From G963667675 sp965249215 (GTDB lineage Bacteria; Chloroflexota; Dehalococcoidia; Lucifugimonadales; UBA3495), in assembly GCA_965249215.1 (NCBI GenBank), contig CBDFLN010000002.1:372001-436000 (forward strand): 64,000 nt of DNA. The letters run 5' to 3'. The translations under genes were made by a program, and so were the position numbers. This document shows, piece after piece, positions 42,306 through 50,906 of the stretch (position 1 is its first letter; every line of letters starts with the position of its first letter). Below the pieces are notes generated by a model. The model ran no database searches. It saw only the letters and a program-made list of their open reading frames with translations, and was not told where the DNA came from.

Positions 42306-44090
42306 ATGACGAAAACCAAGCGGGTGCTGCTACTGCAACCGGCGTCGACCGGGGGCAACTTTGAGTACATCGCCATCCCCCGCCAGGGGATGTTGTTCCT
42401 CTCCGGCGCCCTGGGCCAGTGGGAAGGCGCCTTCCATTACGAACGGGAAATCTGGTTTGAAGACCGCTCAGGCCCCATCGACCCGGACAAGGACCTGGAC
42501 GGCGTCGACATACTCCTGGTCACGGCCCTCATCAACGAGGCGCCCAGGGCCTACCAGATCGCCCGCCAGGCCAAGCAATTCCACCCCGACATCGTCTCCG
42601 TCGGCGGCGGCCCCCAGATGAGCCCCCTGGCCGAAGAAGCATTCGACTACGGGCACTTTGACGTGATTGTCCAACGAGAGGGCGAGGACATCATCGGCCA
42701 GCTGTGCGACGTCCTGCTCGCTTACAAGGGTTCGGAGCGCGACCCCTACCTGAACAAGGTTCCGGGCATCAGCTACCGCCGCGAGGGCCAGGTCGTCCAG
42801 ACCCGCCGCTCCGGTCTCGTGCCCCCCGATTTCGTCGAGCTTCCCGACTTTTCGTCAATCAGGGACCTGACTCCCAGCAATCCCATGGCCGGCGGCGTCC
42901 TGGAGACTGTCCGGGGCTGCACCGAAAAATGCACCTACTGCCAGGTAATCCAGCAGTTCCTCGGCTACCGTTTGATTTCCCGGGAGACCGAAATCAAGCG
43001 TCTCCATCAACTCAAAGACATGGCCGCCGACGGGCTTATCCACTCCTCCCGCAACGGCAGCTTCCAGGTGTTTATTTCCGACGACCTTCATCCCCCGCCC
43101 CTGCGCGCCGTCAAGTACCGCAACGAGCGCCTGGCCCGGCTTCAGGGCTGGAAGGAACACGTCCAGGGCATCAGCATGATTTGCCAGGCCCGCGCTGAAA
43201 TCGGCCAGGACCCGGAGTTGGCCGATGCCATGCACGAGGCCAACATCAAGATGATTTACATCGGCGTCGAGTCCGACAACGCCGAAAATCTCAAGCTGGT
43301 CCGCAAACGGCAGGAACCCGGCGAGATGCACCGGCACATGACCAGCCTCAAGCGCAGCGGCTTTGCCCTGGTGGCCATGACCATCATCGGCCTGCCCTAC
43401 GACACTGAAGAGAGCATCATGCAGCTGGCCGACTGGGTGACCGGCATCAGCAGGTACCAGACCGCCAACTGGCTTACACCCCTGCCCGCCACCTCCAACT
43501 GGGACGACCTGGTCCCCCTTGACGAGCGCGGGGAAATCCTGGCCGAGGGCGAGATGCGCCCCTACCACCTCTACACTGGACGCCAGTTCGTCCACCACGA
43601 CGACCGCTGGACCATGGAGGAAAGCCGGGAACTCTTCGACCGCTACACCGCTAAGTTGAAGCCGGTGGACGAACTCTACGGCCGTATCTTCCGCGTCCTG
43701 CGCAGCTATCGCCTCCGTCTGGCATCCACCGGCCGGGGCGACAACCTGTTCACCCGCATCGCCGATTCCACCGAAACCCTCAAGAACTGGTCCGATCCGG
43801 TGTCCATGACCGGCAAGGACTTCGGCCATAATATCTCCCAGCGAGTGTCAGAGCTGGTTGAAACCCTGCGCCTGAACTCCCAGCCCCTGGCCAACACCCG
43901 CCGGGAGGTCGCCGAGAACGTCGGCGCCCGCATCACCGAGTTGAGCGAGTCCCTCAAGGCCCTGTCCGACCCCTTGAACACCGGACGCAACGAACTCGCC
44001 GCCAACGTCTCCGGCCGCATAACCGAGCTTACCGACATGCTCAATCGCATGGTCCTGGACCCACGGCAGACCAGAGCCGTAGGGGAATGA
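42306..44090 (+). CDS. B12-binding radical SAM protein with C-terminal 29-residue repeats
   Basis: A 594-residue protein. Residues 1-150 form a cobalamin-binding Rossmann domain (VLLLQPASTGGNFEYIAIP, VSVGGGPQMSPLAEEAF; no canonical DxHxxG). A radical SAM domain follows with GCTEKCTYCQV, the CxxxCxxC cluster motif, and SDDLHPPP, GVESDNAENLKL and TIIGLPYDTEE. From residue 484 to the end there are three full 29-residue repeats (RI-EL-E-LK--SDPL--R-E-A-NV-) and a partial fourth, probably a long coiled coil. The start is ATG 42306, 12 bases after GGAGG; ATG 42294 would abut it. Such enzymes often methylate unactivated carbons; the substrate is unknown. Confidence 0.8.
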   Translation: MTKTKRVLLLQPASTGGNFEYIAIPRQGMLFLSGALGQWEGAFHYEREIWFEDRSGPIDPDKDLDGVDILLVTALINEAPRAYQIARQAKQFHPDIVSVGGGPQMSPLAEEAFDYGHFDVIVQREGEDIIGQLCDVLLAYKGSERDPYLNKVPGISYRREGQVVQTRRSGLVPPDFVELPDFSSIRDLTPSNPMAGGVLETVRGCTEKCTYCQVIQQFLGYRLISRETEIKRLHQLKDMAADGLIHSSRNGSFQVFISDDLHPPPLRAVKYRNERLARLQGWKEHVQGISMICQARAEIGQDPELADAMHEANIKMIYIGVESDNAENLKLVRKRQEPGEMHRHMTSLKRSGFALVAMTIIGLPYDTEESIMQLADWVTGISRYQTANWLTPLPATSNWDDLVPLDERGEILAEGEMRPYHLYTGRQFVHHDDRWTMEESRELFDRYTAKLKPVDELYGRIFRVLRSYRLRLASTGRGDNLFTRIADSTETLKNWSDPVSMTGKDFGHNISQRVSELVETLRLNSQPLANTRREVAENVGARITELSESLKALSDPLNTGRNELAANVSGRITELTDMLNRMVLDPRQTRAVGE

Positions 44091-44164
44091 CCCCCAAGCA
44101 TACGGCGCATCGCAGCGCCCGGCCCATCCGGCAGGAGGCCGGGCCACCCGCCCCGAGAATCTAA

Positions 44165-45418
44165 GTGAACGGTAATCGTCGAGTCTTCGTCACCGGCATC
44201 GGCATCGTTAGCCCCCTGGGCCTCGACGCGCAGTCCACCTGGGACGGCCTGGCAGAGGGCCGGTCCGGCATCGACTTCATCACCGCTTTCGACACCGAGG
44301 GCTTCGACACCCGCTTTGCCGCCGAGGTCAAGGGCTTCGACCCGGAGGCTTATCTCGACCGCAAGGAAGCCCGCCGCATGGACCGGTTCGCCCAGTTCGC
44401 CGCCGTCGCAGCACAGGAGGCCTGCCGCCATGCCGGGTTGGCCCCCGGCGCCATAGACCCCTACCGCGTCGGCGCAATCATCGGCAGCGGCATCGGCGGC
44501 ATCATCACCCTGTCCCAGCAGTTCGAAGTGCTCAGCCAGCGGGGCCCCAAACGCGTCAGCCCCTTCTTGATCCCCATGATGCTGGCCGACATGGCCTCCG
44601 CCCAAGTCTCCATGATAACCGGCTCCATGGGCGCCAACTACTGCGCCGTTTCCTCCTGCTCCAGCGGCGCCGACGCCTTGGGCCAAGGCTGGGAGATGAT
44701 TCGCCGCGGCATGGAAGACGTGGTCGTGGCCGGCGGCAGCGAAGCCCCCATATATCCCGTCGCCGTCGCCGGTTTCAATTCCATGCGCGCCCTGTCCCGT
44801 TTCAATGAGGACCCCCAAGGGGCCAGCCGCCCCTTCGACCTGCGGCGCGACGGCTTCGTCATGGGCGAAGGCTCCGCCGTCCTGGTGCTGGAAAGCGAAG
44901 AAAGCGCCCAGCGCCGGGACGCCCCCGTCCTGGCCGAGCTGCGCGGCTACGGCGCCACCTCCGACGCTCACCACCTTACCGAGCCTTCCCCCGGTGGCCA
45001 CAGCGCTGCCAGGGCCATGAAGATGGCCCTCAAGGCCGCCGGTATAGACCCTTCCGAGGTCGACTACATCAACGCCCACGGCACCGCCACTCCACTCAAC
45101 GACCGCCAGGAAACCAGCGCCATCAAGCGGGCCCTGGGCGAAGACGCCTACCGGGTGCCCATAAGCTCCACCAAGTCCATGACCGGCCATCTCCTCGGCG
45201 CCGGCGGAGCTCTGGAGGCCGCAGCCTGCATCATGGCCATGGGCAAGGGCCTGATTCCTCCCACGACTAATTTGCAGGAACCGGACCCTGAGTGCGACCT
45301 TAACTACACCCCCAGCCGCGCCTGCCAGGCCCGGATTAACGTGGCCATGAGCAACTCCTTTGGTTTCGGCGGCCACAACTCGGTGCTGGTGTTCACCAAC
45401 CCTGAGGTGGCCCTATAG
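44165..45418 (+). CDS. fabF: beta-ketoacyl-ACP synthase II
   Basis: A 417-residue condensing enzyme of fatty acid synthesis. The catalytic triad is Cys165 in AVSSCSSGADALGQG, His in INAHGTATPLNDRQE and His in STKSMTGHLLGAGGALEA. The start is a GTG with no strong ribosome binding site; RRVFVTGIGIVSPLG is the usual N-terminus. No fabH, fabD or acpP is adjacent. It ends five bases before the recJ GTG, so the two genes are likely co-transcribed. Confidence 0.95.
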   Translation: MNGNRRVFVTGIGIVSPLGLDAQSTWDGLAEGRSGIDFITAFDTEGFDTRFAAEVKGFDPEAYLDRKEARRMDRFAQFAAVAAQEACRHAGLAPGAIDPYRVGAIIGSGIGGIITLSQQFEVLSQRGPKRVSPFLIPMMLADMASAQVSMITGSMGANYCAVSSCSSGADALGQGWEMIRRGMEDVVVAGGSEAPIYPVAVAGFNSMRALSRFNEDPQGASRPFDLRRDGFVMGEGSAVLVLESEESAQRRDAPVLAELRGYGATSDAHHLTEPSPGGHSAARAMKMALKAAGIDPSEVDYINAHGTATPLNDRQETSAIKRALGEDAYRVPISSTKSMTGHLLGAGGALEAAACIMAMGKGLIPPTTNLQEPDPECDLNYTPSRACQARINVAMSNSFGFGGHNSVLVFTNPEVAL

Positions 45419-45423
45419 GGCCC

Positions 45424-47130
45424 GTGTCCGCCGGCGGCAAGCGGTGGGACCTGCCCCCTCCGCTGGACGTCAGGTCCTTGCCGCCCGGCCTTCCCCCGGC
45501 AATAGCCCAGGTCCTGGCCCGCCGCGGCGTCCGCACCGCCGAAGAGTTGCGTTTATTTCTCGAGCCTCCCCAGAGTCTGCCCTACGACCCCCTCCGGCTG
45601 GCCGGTATGGAGCCTGCCCTGGCCCGCATTTACCAGGCTGTCAACCGTCGTGAAACAGTTGGGGTCTTCGGCGATTTCGACGTCGACGGCATCACCGGCA
45701 CCGCCATTCTCGCCCAGGCGCTAAAGGCCTTTGGCTTGTCCGTCCTGCCTTACCTGCCCCATCGCATGGAGGAGGGCCACGGTCTGTCCGCCGCCGCTGT
45801 CCGCCGCCTGGTCGACCAGGGAGCGACCCTGATTATCACCGTGGACACGGGCGTGACCGCGTCGGACGAGGTAGTCTATGCCCGCGGGCTGGGCGCCGAC
45901 GTCATCATCACCGACCATCACGTGCCCCACTCCGACCTGCCCGACGCCGTCGGCATCATCAACCCCCATCTGGGCGGTGGGACCTACCCTTTCTTTCAGC
46001 TATGCGGCGCCGGTCTCGCTTTCAAATTGGCCCAGGGCCTCTACCAGTTCCACGGGCAACCCTGGGACCGCAGCATGTTGGAACTTGCCGCCCTGGGCAC
46101 CATCGCCGACCTGGTGCCCCTGGTGGATGAGAACCGGTACCTGGTGCAGGAGGGCCTCGCCGCCCTGGCCGAAACCCGCAGGCCGGGCCTCCAAGGCCTG
46201 TTCCGCCTGGCCGGGGTCCAGTCCGGCCCGTTGACCGCCGAGACCGTGGCATTCCAGGTATCGCCCCGTCTCAACTCCCCGGGCCGGTTGGGCCATGCCA
46301 TCGACAGCTTCCGCCTACTCACCACCGACTCGCCTGCTGAGGCCCAGGCCCTGGCCGAGAAGCTCGAGAGCCTGAACCGCAAACGCCGCGACCTTACGCA
46401 GACGGCCATGGATGCGGCCTACCGCCAGGTCCCGCCACGGGCCGAGGCCTCGGAATTGCCCCCTGTCCTGATGGTGTCGGGGCCGGAGATCACCCGCGGT
46501 CTTGCCGGCCTCGTGGCCGGTCGTCTGGCCGAGGACTTCCAACGCCCCGCCGTCGCCATGGCCGTCGAAGACGACGTTATCGTCGGCAGCGGCCGCAGCA
46601 TACCGGAAGTCGACATCTTCCAGGCCTTTGCCGGCTGCGAGGACCTGTTCGTGCGCTTCGGCGGCCACTCCCAGGCGGCGGGCTTTACTTTGCCCAGGGA
46701 CGATCTGCCCCTGCTGGAAGAACGGCTCACTGCCCTCATCGAGAAAGCCCTGCCCAAACGCGACCTTCAGCCCGTCTTGAACGTCGACGTCGAGGTGGGG
46801 TTGGACGAGTTGAACGACGGCCTGCGGGACTGGCTCTCCCGTCTGGAGCCCTTCGGCATCGGCAACCCGCGCCCGGTGTTCTTGACCCGGCGCGCCAGGG
46901 TGCTGGACGCCCAGCGCGTCGGAGCAGACGGCCAGCACGTGAGGCTAAAAGTGGCCCAGGGAAATTCCCAGTGCACCGCCCTGGCCTTTAACCAGTCGGA
47001 CAAATGGAACGGCAGCGTCCCTGAAGTGGACCTGGTCTACACCCTGATGTTAGACCGTTGGCACGGAGTCGAGAGGCTCACCCTGAAACTGCTGGACTTT
47101 CGCCCCGCCCAGGCCGCCAACCCTGCCTAA
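45424..47130 (+). CDS. recJ: single-stranded-DNA-specific exonuclease RecJ
   Basis: A 568-residue DHH-family 5'-3' exonuclease of recombination and mismatch repair. Motifs: GVFGDFDVDGITGTAIL (I), TLIITVDTGVTASDEV (II), DVIITDHHVPHSDLP (III, the DHH), ELAALGTIADLVPLVDENR (IV), then the DHHA1 domain with RFGGHSQAAGFTL and a C-terminal OB-like domain (LEPFGIGNPRPVFLTR). The length is typical. GTG start, five bases after fabF. Confidence 0.96.
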   Translation: MSAGGKRWDLPPPLDVRSLPPGLPPAIAQVLARRGVRTAEELRLFLEPPQSLPYDPLRLAGMEPALARIYQAVNRRETVGVFGDFDVDGITGTAILAQALKAFGLSVLPYLPHRMEEGHGLSAAAVRRLVDQGATLIITVDTGVTASDEVVYARGLGADVIITDHHVPHSDLPDAVGIINPHLGGGTYPFFQLCGAGLAFKLAQGLYQFHGQPWDRSMLELAALGTIADLVPLVDENRYLVQEGLAALAETRRPGLQGLFRLAGVQSGPLTAETVAFQVSPRLNSPGRLGHAIDSFRLLTTDSPAEAQALAEKLESLNRKRRDLTQTAMDAAYRQVPPRAEASELPPVLMVSGPEITRGLAGLVAGRLAEDFQRPAVAMAVEDDVIVGSGRSIPEVDIFQAFAGCEDLFVRFGGHSQAAGFTLPRDDLPLLEERLTALIEKALPKRDLQPVLNVDVEVGLDELNDGLRDWLSRLEPFGIGNPRPVFLTRRARVLDAQRVGADGQHVRLKVAQGNSQCTALAFNQSDKWNGSVPEVDLVYTLMLDRWHGVERLTLKLLDFRPAQAANPA

Positions 47131-47192
47131 CCTACAAAGCGGCACGGAACCGGCCCACGAAATCCCCTCTCCCCAACGCATGGTCCGTGTCA

Positions 47193-47229
47193 TCCCCTCT
47201 CCCTGGGGGAGAGGGTTAGGGTGAGGGGG
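47193..47229. terminator. bidirectional hairpin between recJ and lgt
   Basis: CCCCTCTCCC and GGGAGAGGG pair within the convergent 160-base gap, followed by TTAGGGTGAGGGGG. The same kind of CTCTCCC hairpin occurs at 48243-48316, so it is a dispersed palindromic repeat that may double as a terminator. Confidence 0.45.
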
Positions 47230-47294
47230 TATCCAACGAGTCATGCCAAGGCCCCGCCCAGGCCTGAACCCCGGTCCTGCCCCTAGCCCCGGCC

Positions 47295-48179
47295 TCACGC
47301 GGCCTGAGTCCCCGACCTCACGAACCGCGCCTTGAACACCAGCAGTGGCACGGTGATACCCAGCACTATCAAGGCGATTATCTGAGCCTCGTTCAGCGCC
47401 CCGTATTCGATGAACTCCTTCCGCAGGAAGCTCAGGAAGAACCTGCCCATCGAATAGGTCGCCAGGTACAGGGCAAAGAACATCCCTCGCGGCCGCAGCC
47501 GGTCTCTCAGCGGCCACAGCAACGCCAGTATCGCCAGGTCCATCAGCAGTTCATAGGCTACCGCCGGGTGCGTTCCGCCGGTCCCGAAAATGCGTTCGCA
47601 CACTACGCTGCCCCGCTCCGCATGCGTATAGACCACCGCCCAGGGCAGGTCGGTGAATTTCGCGCAGTGTTCCCCGTTGATGATGTCGCCGATTCTTCCG
47701 ATGGCCTGCGCTAGCAGCATCGCCGGAGCGGCTATATCCGCCAGGTGTCCCACCCCCGGCAGCGGCGCCCGGACAGGCTTCCCCAGGAAAGAGAAATAGT
47801 TGCCCCACGTCGCCAGGAACCACTGGGAGTTGCGGATGATGATGAACAGCGCCCCCCCGACGAATCCCCCCAATAGCGCGCCGTATATCGTTACGCCGCC
47901 CTGCCAGAAGTACAGCACTCTTATCAAGTCGTGTCCGTAGATGTCCCACCTGTCAATTACGTGCAAGAACCGGGCGCCGATTATGCCCCCAATAATGCAC
48001 CACACCGCCACCGCGTAAATTCCGTCCGCCGACAACCCCGCGCGCGTTCCCCAGCGGGCCACCAGCGCCACCGCTATCGCCACCGCCAAAAACGTCATCA
48101 ATCCGTGCCAGGAAAGGGTCAACGGCCCGATGTCGAAGTCCGGGTCCATCCCTATGGCTATGGTTGCTAGTATTTCCAT
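47295..48179 (-). CDS. lgt: prolipoprotein diacylglyceryl transferase
   Basis: A 294-residue inner-membrane enzyme that adds diacylglycerol to the lipobox Cys of lipoproteins. It has about seven membrane helices. Signatures: LSWHGLMTFLAVAIAV near residue 22, YFWQGGVTIYGALLGGFVGG, and the Lgt motif QAIGRIGDIINGEHCAKF (normally GRxGNFxNxE, with Asp for Asn here). HPAVAYELLMDLAIL and YLATYSMGRFFLSFLRKE complete the pattern. AAGGGGAGC precedes the ATG. Its substrates in this window include the lipoproteins at 14999, 55810 and 56355. Confidence 0.95.
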   Translation of the reverse strand: MEILATIAIGMDPDFDIGPLTLSWHGLMTFLAVAIAVALVARWGTRAGLSADGIYAVAVWCIIGGIIGARFLHVIDRWDIYGHDLIRVLYFWQGGVTIYGALLGGFVGGALFIIIRNSQWFLATWGNYFSFLGKPVRAPLPGVGHLADIAAPAMLLAQAIGRIGDIINGEHCAKFTDLPWAVVYTHAERGSVVCERIFGTGGTHPAVAYELLMDLAILALLWPLRDRLRPRGMFFALYLATYSMGRFFLSFLRKEFIEYGALNEAQIIALIVLGITVPLLVFKARFVRSGTQAA

Positions 48180-48242
48180 TGCTCCCCTTGTTCCCCAAGG
48201 CCCTTTCTATTATCTATGAAACAGACTCGTCGGCCATACAAC

Positions 48243-48316
48243 TACCCCTCTCCCTTGCCGGGAAGGGGTTCTAACCCCCTCTCCCTTGCGAAGGGAGAGG
48301 GTTGGGGTGAGGGTGA
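48243..48316. repeat. palindromic CTCTCCC repeat
   Basis: Two related blocks, CCCCTCTCCCTTGCCGGGAA and CCCCCTCTCCCTTGCG with AAGGGAGAGGG, form overlapping hairpins in the 200-base gap between ispE and lgt. It is related to the hairpin at 47193. Confidence 0.55.
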
Positions 48317-48378
48317 TTAAAACCCATTCCCTCCCACCATGTCCAACATTCCAAAGACCCCTACCTTTCTCCCATGGC

Positions 48379-49248
48379 CTAACGCGATTCTTGGCAGGGG
48401 GTTATCGTATGGGCAAAGTACACGTCTACCGGGTAGGGTTTCAAGGCCTGCTCCACCCGTTTATATTCGTTTTCTGACGACGGCAGGGCAAACATCGCCG
48501 GCCCCGCCCCGGTAAGACGGAACCGGCCTGGGGCCATTTCCGCCAGGTCCCGCCGCAGCCAATCGTAGTCCGGGAAAGCCTGAGAAGCTACGTCCTCGAA
48601 CGCGTTGTACACCAGGCCGGACACGGACTCTCCTATGAACTGCCCCCCGGCCAGCGTCTCCACCATGCGCCGGGTCACCCCGCCGTCGCTGTAATGCGCC
48701 AGCGTTAATCGAGAGTACATCCCCGCCGTCTTGTTCGCCACCGTGGCGCCGGGGCATACCAACGTCAGTGGCAGCCGCGGCAGCGCGGGCAGCGACGCCA
48801 CCTGTTCACCCCGGCCCTGGGCCAGGGCGGTTCCTCCTGTCAGAAAAAACGGCACGTCCGACCCCAGTCCCGCTGCCGTCCGGCTCAGTTCTTCGCGTCC
48901 CAGGTCCAGCCCCCAGAGACGGTCCAGCGCCAACAGCGCCGCCGCCGCGTCGCTGCTGCCTCCCCCCAGGCCCATTCCCACCGGTATACGTTTCCGGATG
49001 CGAATCCGGGCTTGCGGGGCCACTCCCGCCCGCTCCGCCAGGATTGCCGCCGCCTTCCACACCAGGTTCGACTTCCCGCTCAATTCCGGCTGGTCGCATT
49101 CCACCTGCAACCGCGGCGACTTGGATATGTCCAGCGCGTCCGCCAGATCGATGGTCTGGAGGATGGTCCTCACCTCGTGGTACCCGTCGTCCCGCCGGCC
49201 CAGTATCTCAAGTGTGAGGTTCACCTTCGCGTAAGCCGGGACTTCCAA
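48379..49248 (-). CDS. ispE: 4-diphosphocytidyl-2-C-methyl-D-erythritol kinase
   Basis: A 289-residue GHMP kinase of the non-mevalonate (MEP) isoprenoid pathway. Signatures: AYAKVNLTLEILGRRDDGYHEV (N-terminal Lys/Asn/Asp active-site motif), the ATP loop IPVGMGLGGGSSDAAAALLAL, GSDVPFFLTGGTALAQGRGE and RLTGAGPAMFAL. Its start overlaps the end of rsmA by 41 bases, so translation is coupled. The rsmA-ispE order is the common one in bacteria. Confidence 0.96.
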   Translation of the reverse strand: MEVPAYAKVNLTLEILGRRDDGYHEVRTILQTIDLADALDISKSPRLQVECDQPELSGKSNLVWKAAAILAERAGVAPQARIRIRKRIPVGMGLGGGSSDAAAALLALDRLWGLDLGREELSRTAAGLGSDVPFFLTGGTALAQGRGEQVASLPALPRLPLTLVCPGATVANKTAGMYSRLTLAHYSDGGVTRRMVETLAGGQFIGESVSGLVYNAFEDVASQAFPDYDWLRRDLAEMAPGRFRLTGAGPAMFALPSSENEYKRVEQALKPYPVDVYFAHTITPCQESR

Positions 49249-50083
49249 TATTCCTCCGCCGCTCCCATGCGTTGTAGACCGCCGACCACTCGTCCAGCGA
49301 CAGCGTCGCCGGCCTCCTTCTGCCGTCCATCCCCGCGTCCTTCAGCACGGCCTCCACCGCTCCGGCCGGCGCGCCCAACCCTTGGGCCAGCGAGTTCCTC
49401 AGTTGCTTCCGCGGCGCGCGGAACCCCGATTTTACCACTTCCAAGAAGGCTGGGCCGTCGGCTACCGCTACCGCGGGCTCCGGCAGCACGTCCAGGCGCA
49501 CCACGGCCGACGTAACCTTGGGCGGCGGGCGAAAGCTGCGCGGCGGCACCTTGCACACGACCTTGGCCGACGCATAGTACTGCACCGCCGCCGAGAGAAA
49601 CCCCATCTTACCCGGCGCAGCGGCGATGTTCCTGGCAACTTCTTCCTGCAGCGTCAACACCATCAACGTGGGCCGGTGTTGCGCCTCCAGGAACCGGCGT
49701 ATTATCGGATTGGCGGCGTAGTAGGGGAGGTTTCCCGCAACCTTATAGCTGCTCCCGGGGGTCACCAGCTCGCCGGGGTCCATCTTTCTGGCGTCGCCTT
49801 CCACCACGGTCAGGTTGGCGGGGTTGCCCAGGCGTTCGGCCAACGTCGCCGCCAGGTTGGGGTCGAGCTCGATGGCGATTACCTGCGCCCCCCGCTCCAC
49901 CAGCCGCCGCGTCAGGGCGCCCCGTCCTGCCCCCACCTCCAGCACCACGTCGTCGGAGCCGACTTCCGCGGCCGCGACGATGCGGCCCAACACCCGGTTG
50001 TCGGCTAAGAAGTGCTGTCCCAGGGCCTTGCGGGGCCTAAGATGCTTGGAACTTTGAGCTGAGATTTCAGAGCCTGTCGTCAA
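49208..50083 (-). CDS. rsmA: 16S rRNA (adenine-N6,N6)-dimethyltransferase
   Basis: A 291-residue KsgA-family enzyme that dimethylates two adjacent adenosines near the 3' end of 16S rRNA. Signatures: RPRKALGQHFLADNRVLGRI, the SAM motif VVLEVGAGRGALTRRLVERG, VIAIELDPNLAATL, and NLPYYAANPIIRRFLE (the NLPY catalytic motif). Translation seems to begin at TTG 50083, as no ATG is available before RPRKALGQ. A short array of 50-base repeats lies just upstream. Confidence 0.95.
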   Translation of the reverse strand: MTTGSEISAQSSKHLRPRKALGQHFLADNRVLGRIVAAAEVGSDDVVLEVGAGRGALTRRLVERGAQVIAIELDPNLAATLAERLGNPANLTVVEGDARKMDPGELVTPGSSYKVAGNLPYYAANPIIRRFLEAQHRPTLMVLTLQEEVARNIAAAPGKMGFLSAAVQYYASAKVVCKVPPRSFRPPPKVTSAVVRLDVLPEPAVAVADGPAFLEVVKSGFRAPRKQLRNSLAQGLGAPAGAVEAVLKDAGMDGRRRPATLSLDEWSAVYNAWERRRNIGSPGLREGEPHT

Positions 50084-50097
50084 ATACCACCATCATT

Positions 50098-50246
50098 TGT
50101 ATGTTGAGCATGCCCGGAAGATGGATACCTTAGCATAACTGGGCCTATGTATGTAGCGTATGCCCGGGGGATAGAGACCTTAGCATAACTGGACCTATGT
50201 ATGTTGCGTATGCCCGGGAGATAGAGACCTTAGCATAACTGGGCCC
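50098..50246. repeat. three tandem 50-bp repeats upstream of rsmA
   Basis: Units start at 50098, 50148 and 50198. Each contains TGTATGT, ATGCCCGG, GATAGAGACC (GATGGATACC in the first) and TTAGCATAACTGGGCC. They lie 15 bases upstream of the rsmA start codon, so they may be in its leader or promoter. The unit is not palindromic and has no spacer structure, so it is not a CRISPR array. Confidence 0.85.
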
Positions 50247-50262
50247 AGCCTATCGTTCTTGT

Positions 50263-50480
50263 ATCCTGGGCCCAGCCGTTCGTCCTGAGCCTGTCCTGAG
50301 CCCGTCGAAGGGGGAAATCGAAGGGTGAACGAGGGCGCAAGAATCCGGCTTTGGCTGCAACGATCAAAAATCCCGTTGACGATATCGCCAATTCACTTGC
50401 ATAACCGGGCCCAGCCGTTCGTCCTGAGCCTGTCCTGAGCCCGTAGAAGGGGGAAATCGAAGGGCGAACGGGGACGCATG
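50263..50480. repeat. direct repeat pair of about 75 bp
   Basis: Two copies, at 50269-50342 and 50407-50480, both begin GGGCCCAGCCGTTCGTCCTG and contain two CCTGAGCC units, CCCGT-GAAGGGGGAAATCG and AAGGG-GAACG. The block is of the interspersed TCGAAGG type also seen at 54440, 59570 and 26000. Confidence 0.8.
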
Positions 50481-50518
50481 GCGGCAGCCTGCCGGCCAAT
50501 GGAGAGTTGGCATTGAGA

Positions 50519-50781
50519 CCGCGCACCCCCCTTCGACGACCACCACCGGACGTCTTCCGGACGATGACTCCGGTCAGGCGCTCCCACGGCGCCCGCAGTA
50601 TCCCGTTTACCGTTGCTTCCTTCCGGATCTGGCGGGGTTCACAGGACTACGCCGCGTGGGACCCAACCTTCAGCACCACCGTCTCGAAAAATAGGCCCAT
50701 TGGCGCCGCCTGGGGGAGGAATTCGACCCCGCTATAGCGGATTGCGAGTGCAGGGCACCGCTAGCTCCCCGTCTAGCGCGG
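50519..50781 (-). ncRNA. ffs: signal recognition particle RNA, large type (copy 1)
   Basis: On the minus strand, the 5' end (from 50781) reads CCGCGCTAGACGGGGAGC then TAGCGGTGCCCTGCA, the Alu domain of Bacillus-type SRP RNA, with CTCGCAATCCGCTATAGCGG following. The S domain is GCCAGATCCGGAAGGAAGC then AACGGTAAACGGG, and the 3' end GCGCGG pairs perfectly with the 5' CCGCGC. The length of about 263 bases is right for the large class. It binds Ffh in co-translational membrane targeting. Odd point: the universal AGGTCCGGAA reads AGATCCGGAA here. The other copy at 54524 has the usual G. Confidence 0.92.
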
Positions 50782-50791
50782 CCTCCCTTTC

Positions 50792-50820
50792 ATGGTAGGC
50801 GAGGCGTATCTAAGTGTCAA
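50792..50820 (-). promoter_or_regulatory. promoter of SRP RNA copy 1
   Basis: TTGACA (50820-50815), 17 bases, then TACCAT (50797-50792), ending ten bases before the RNA 5' end. The same region upstream of copy 2 has TTGACG and CACCAC. Confidence 0.75.
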
Positions 50821-50906
50821 ATGATTTCCCGCCGAAAGGGGTGTCCATGCCTGCTAGTCCGGTTCCTGCGTGGTCTGGACCCAAAAACAGAGGCCTGCAA
50901 GTGTTC

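Noticed and set aside
43706..45376. Long minus-strand ORF of 556 codons
   Set aside because: Antisense to fabF and the radical SAM gene; glycine/histidine/alanine-rich shadow composition.
50098..50246. Possible CRISPR array
   Set aside because: Units are contiguous 50-bp repeats with no spacers, and no cas genes are present.
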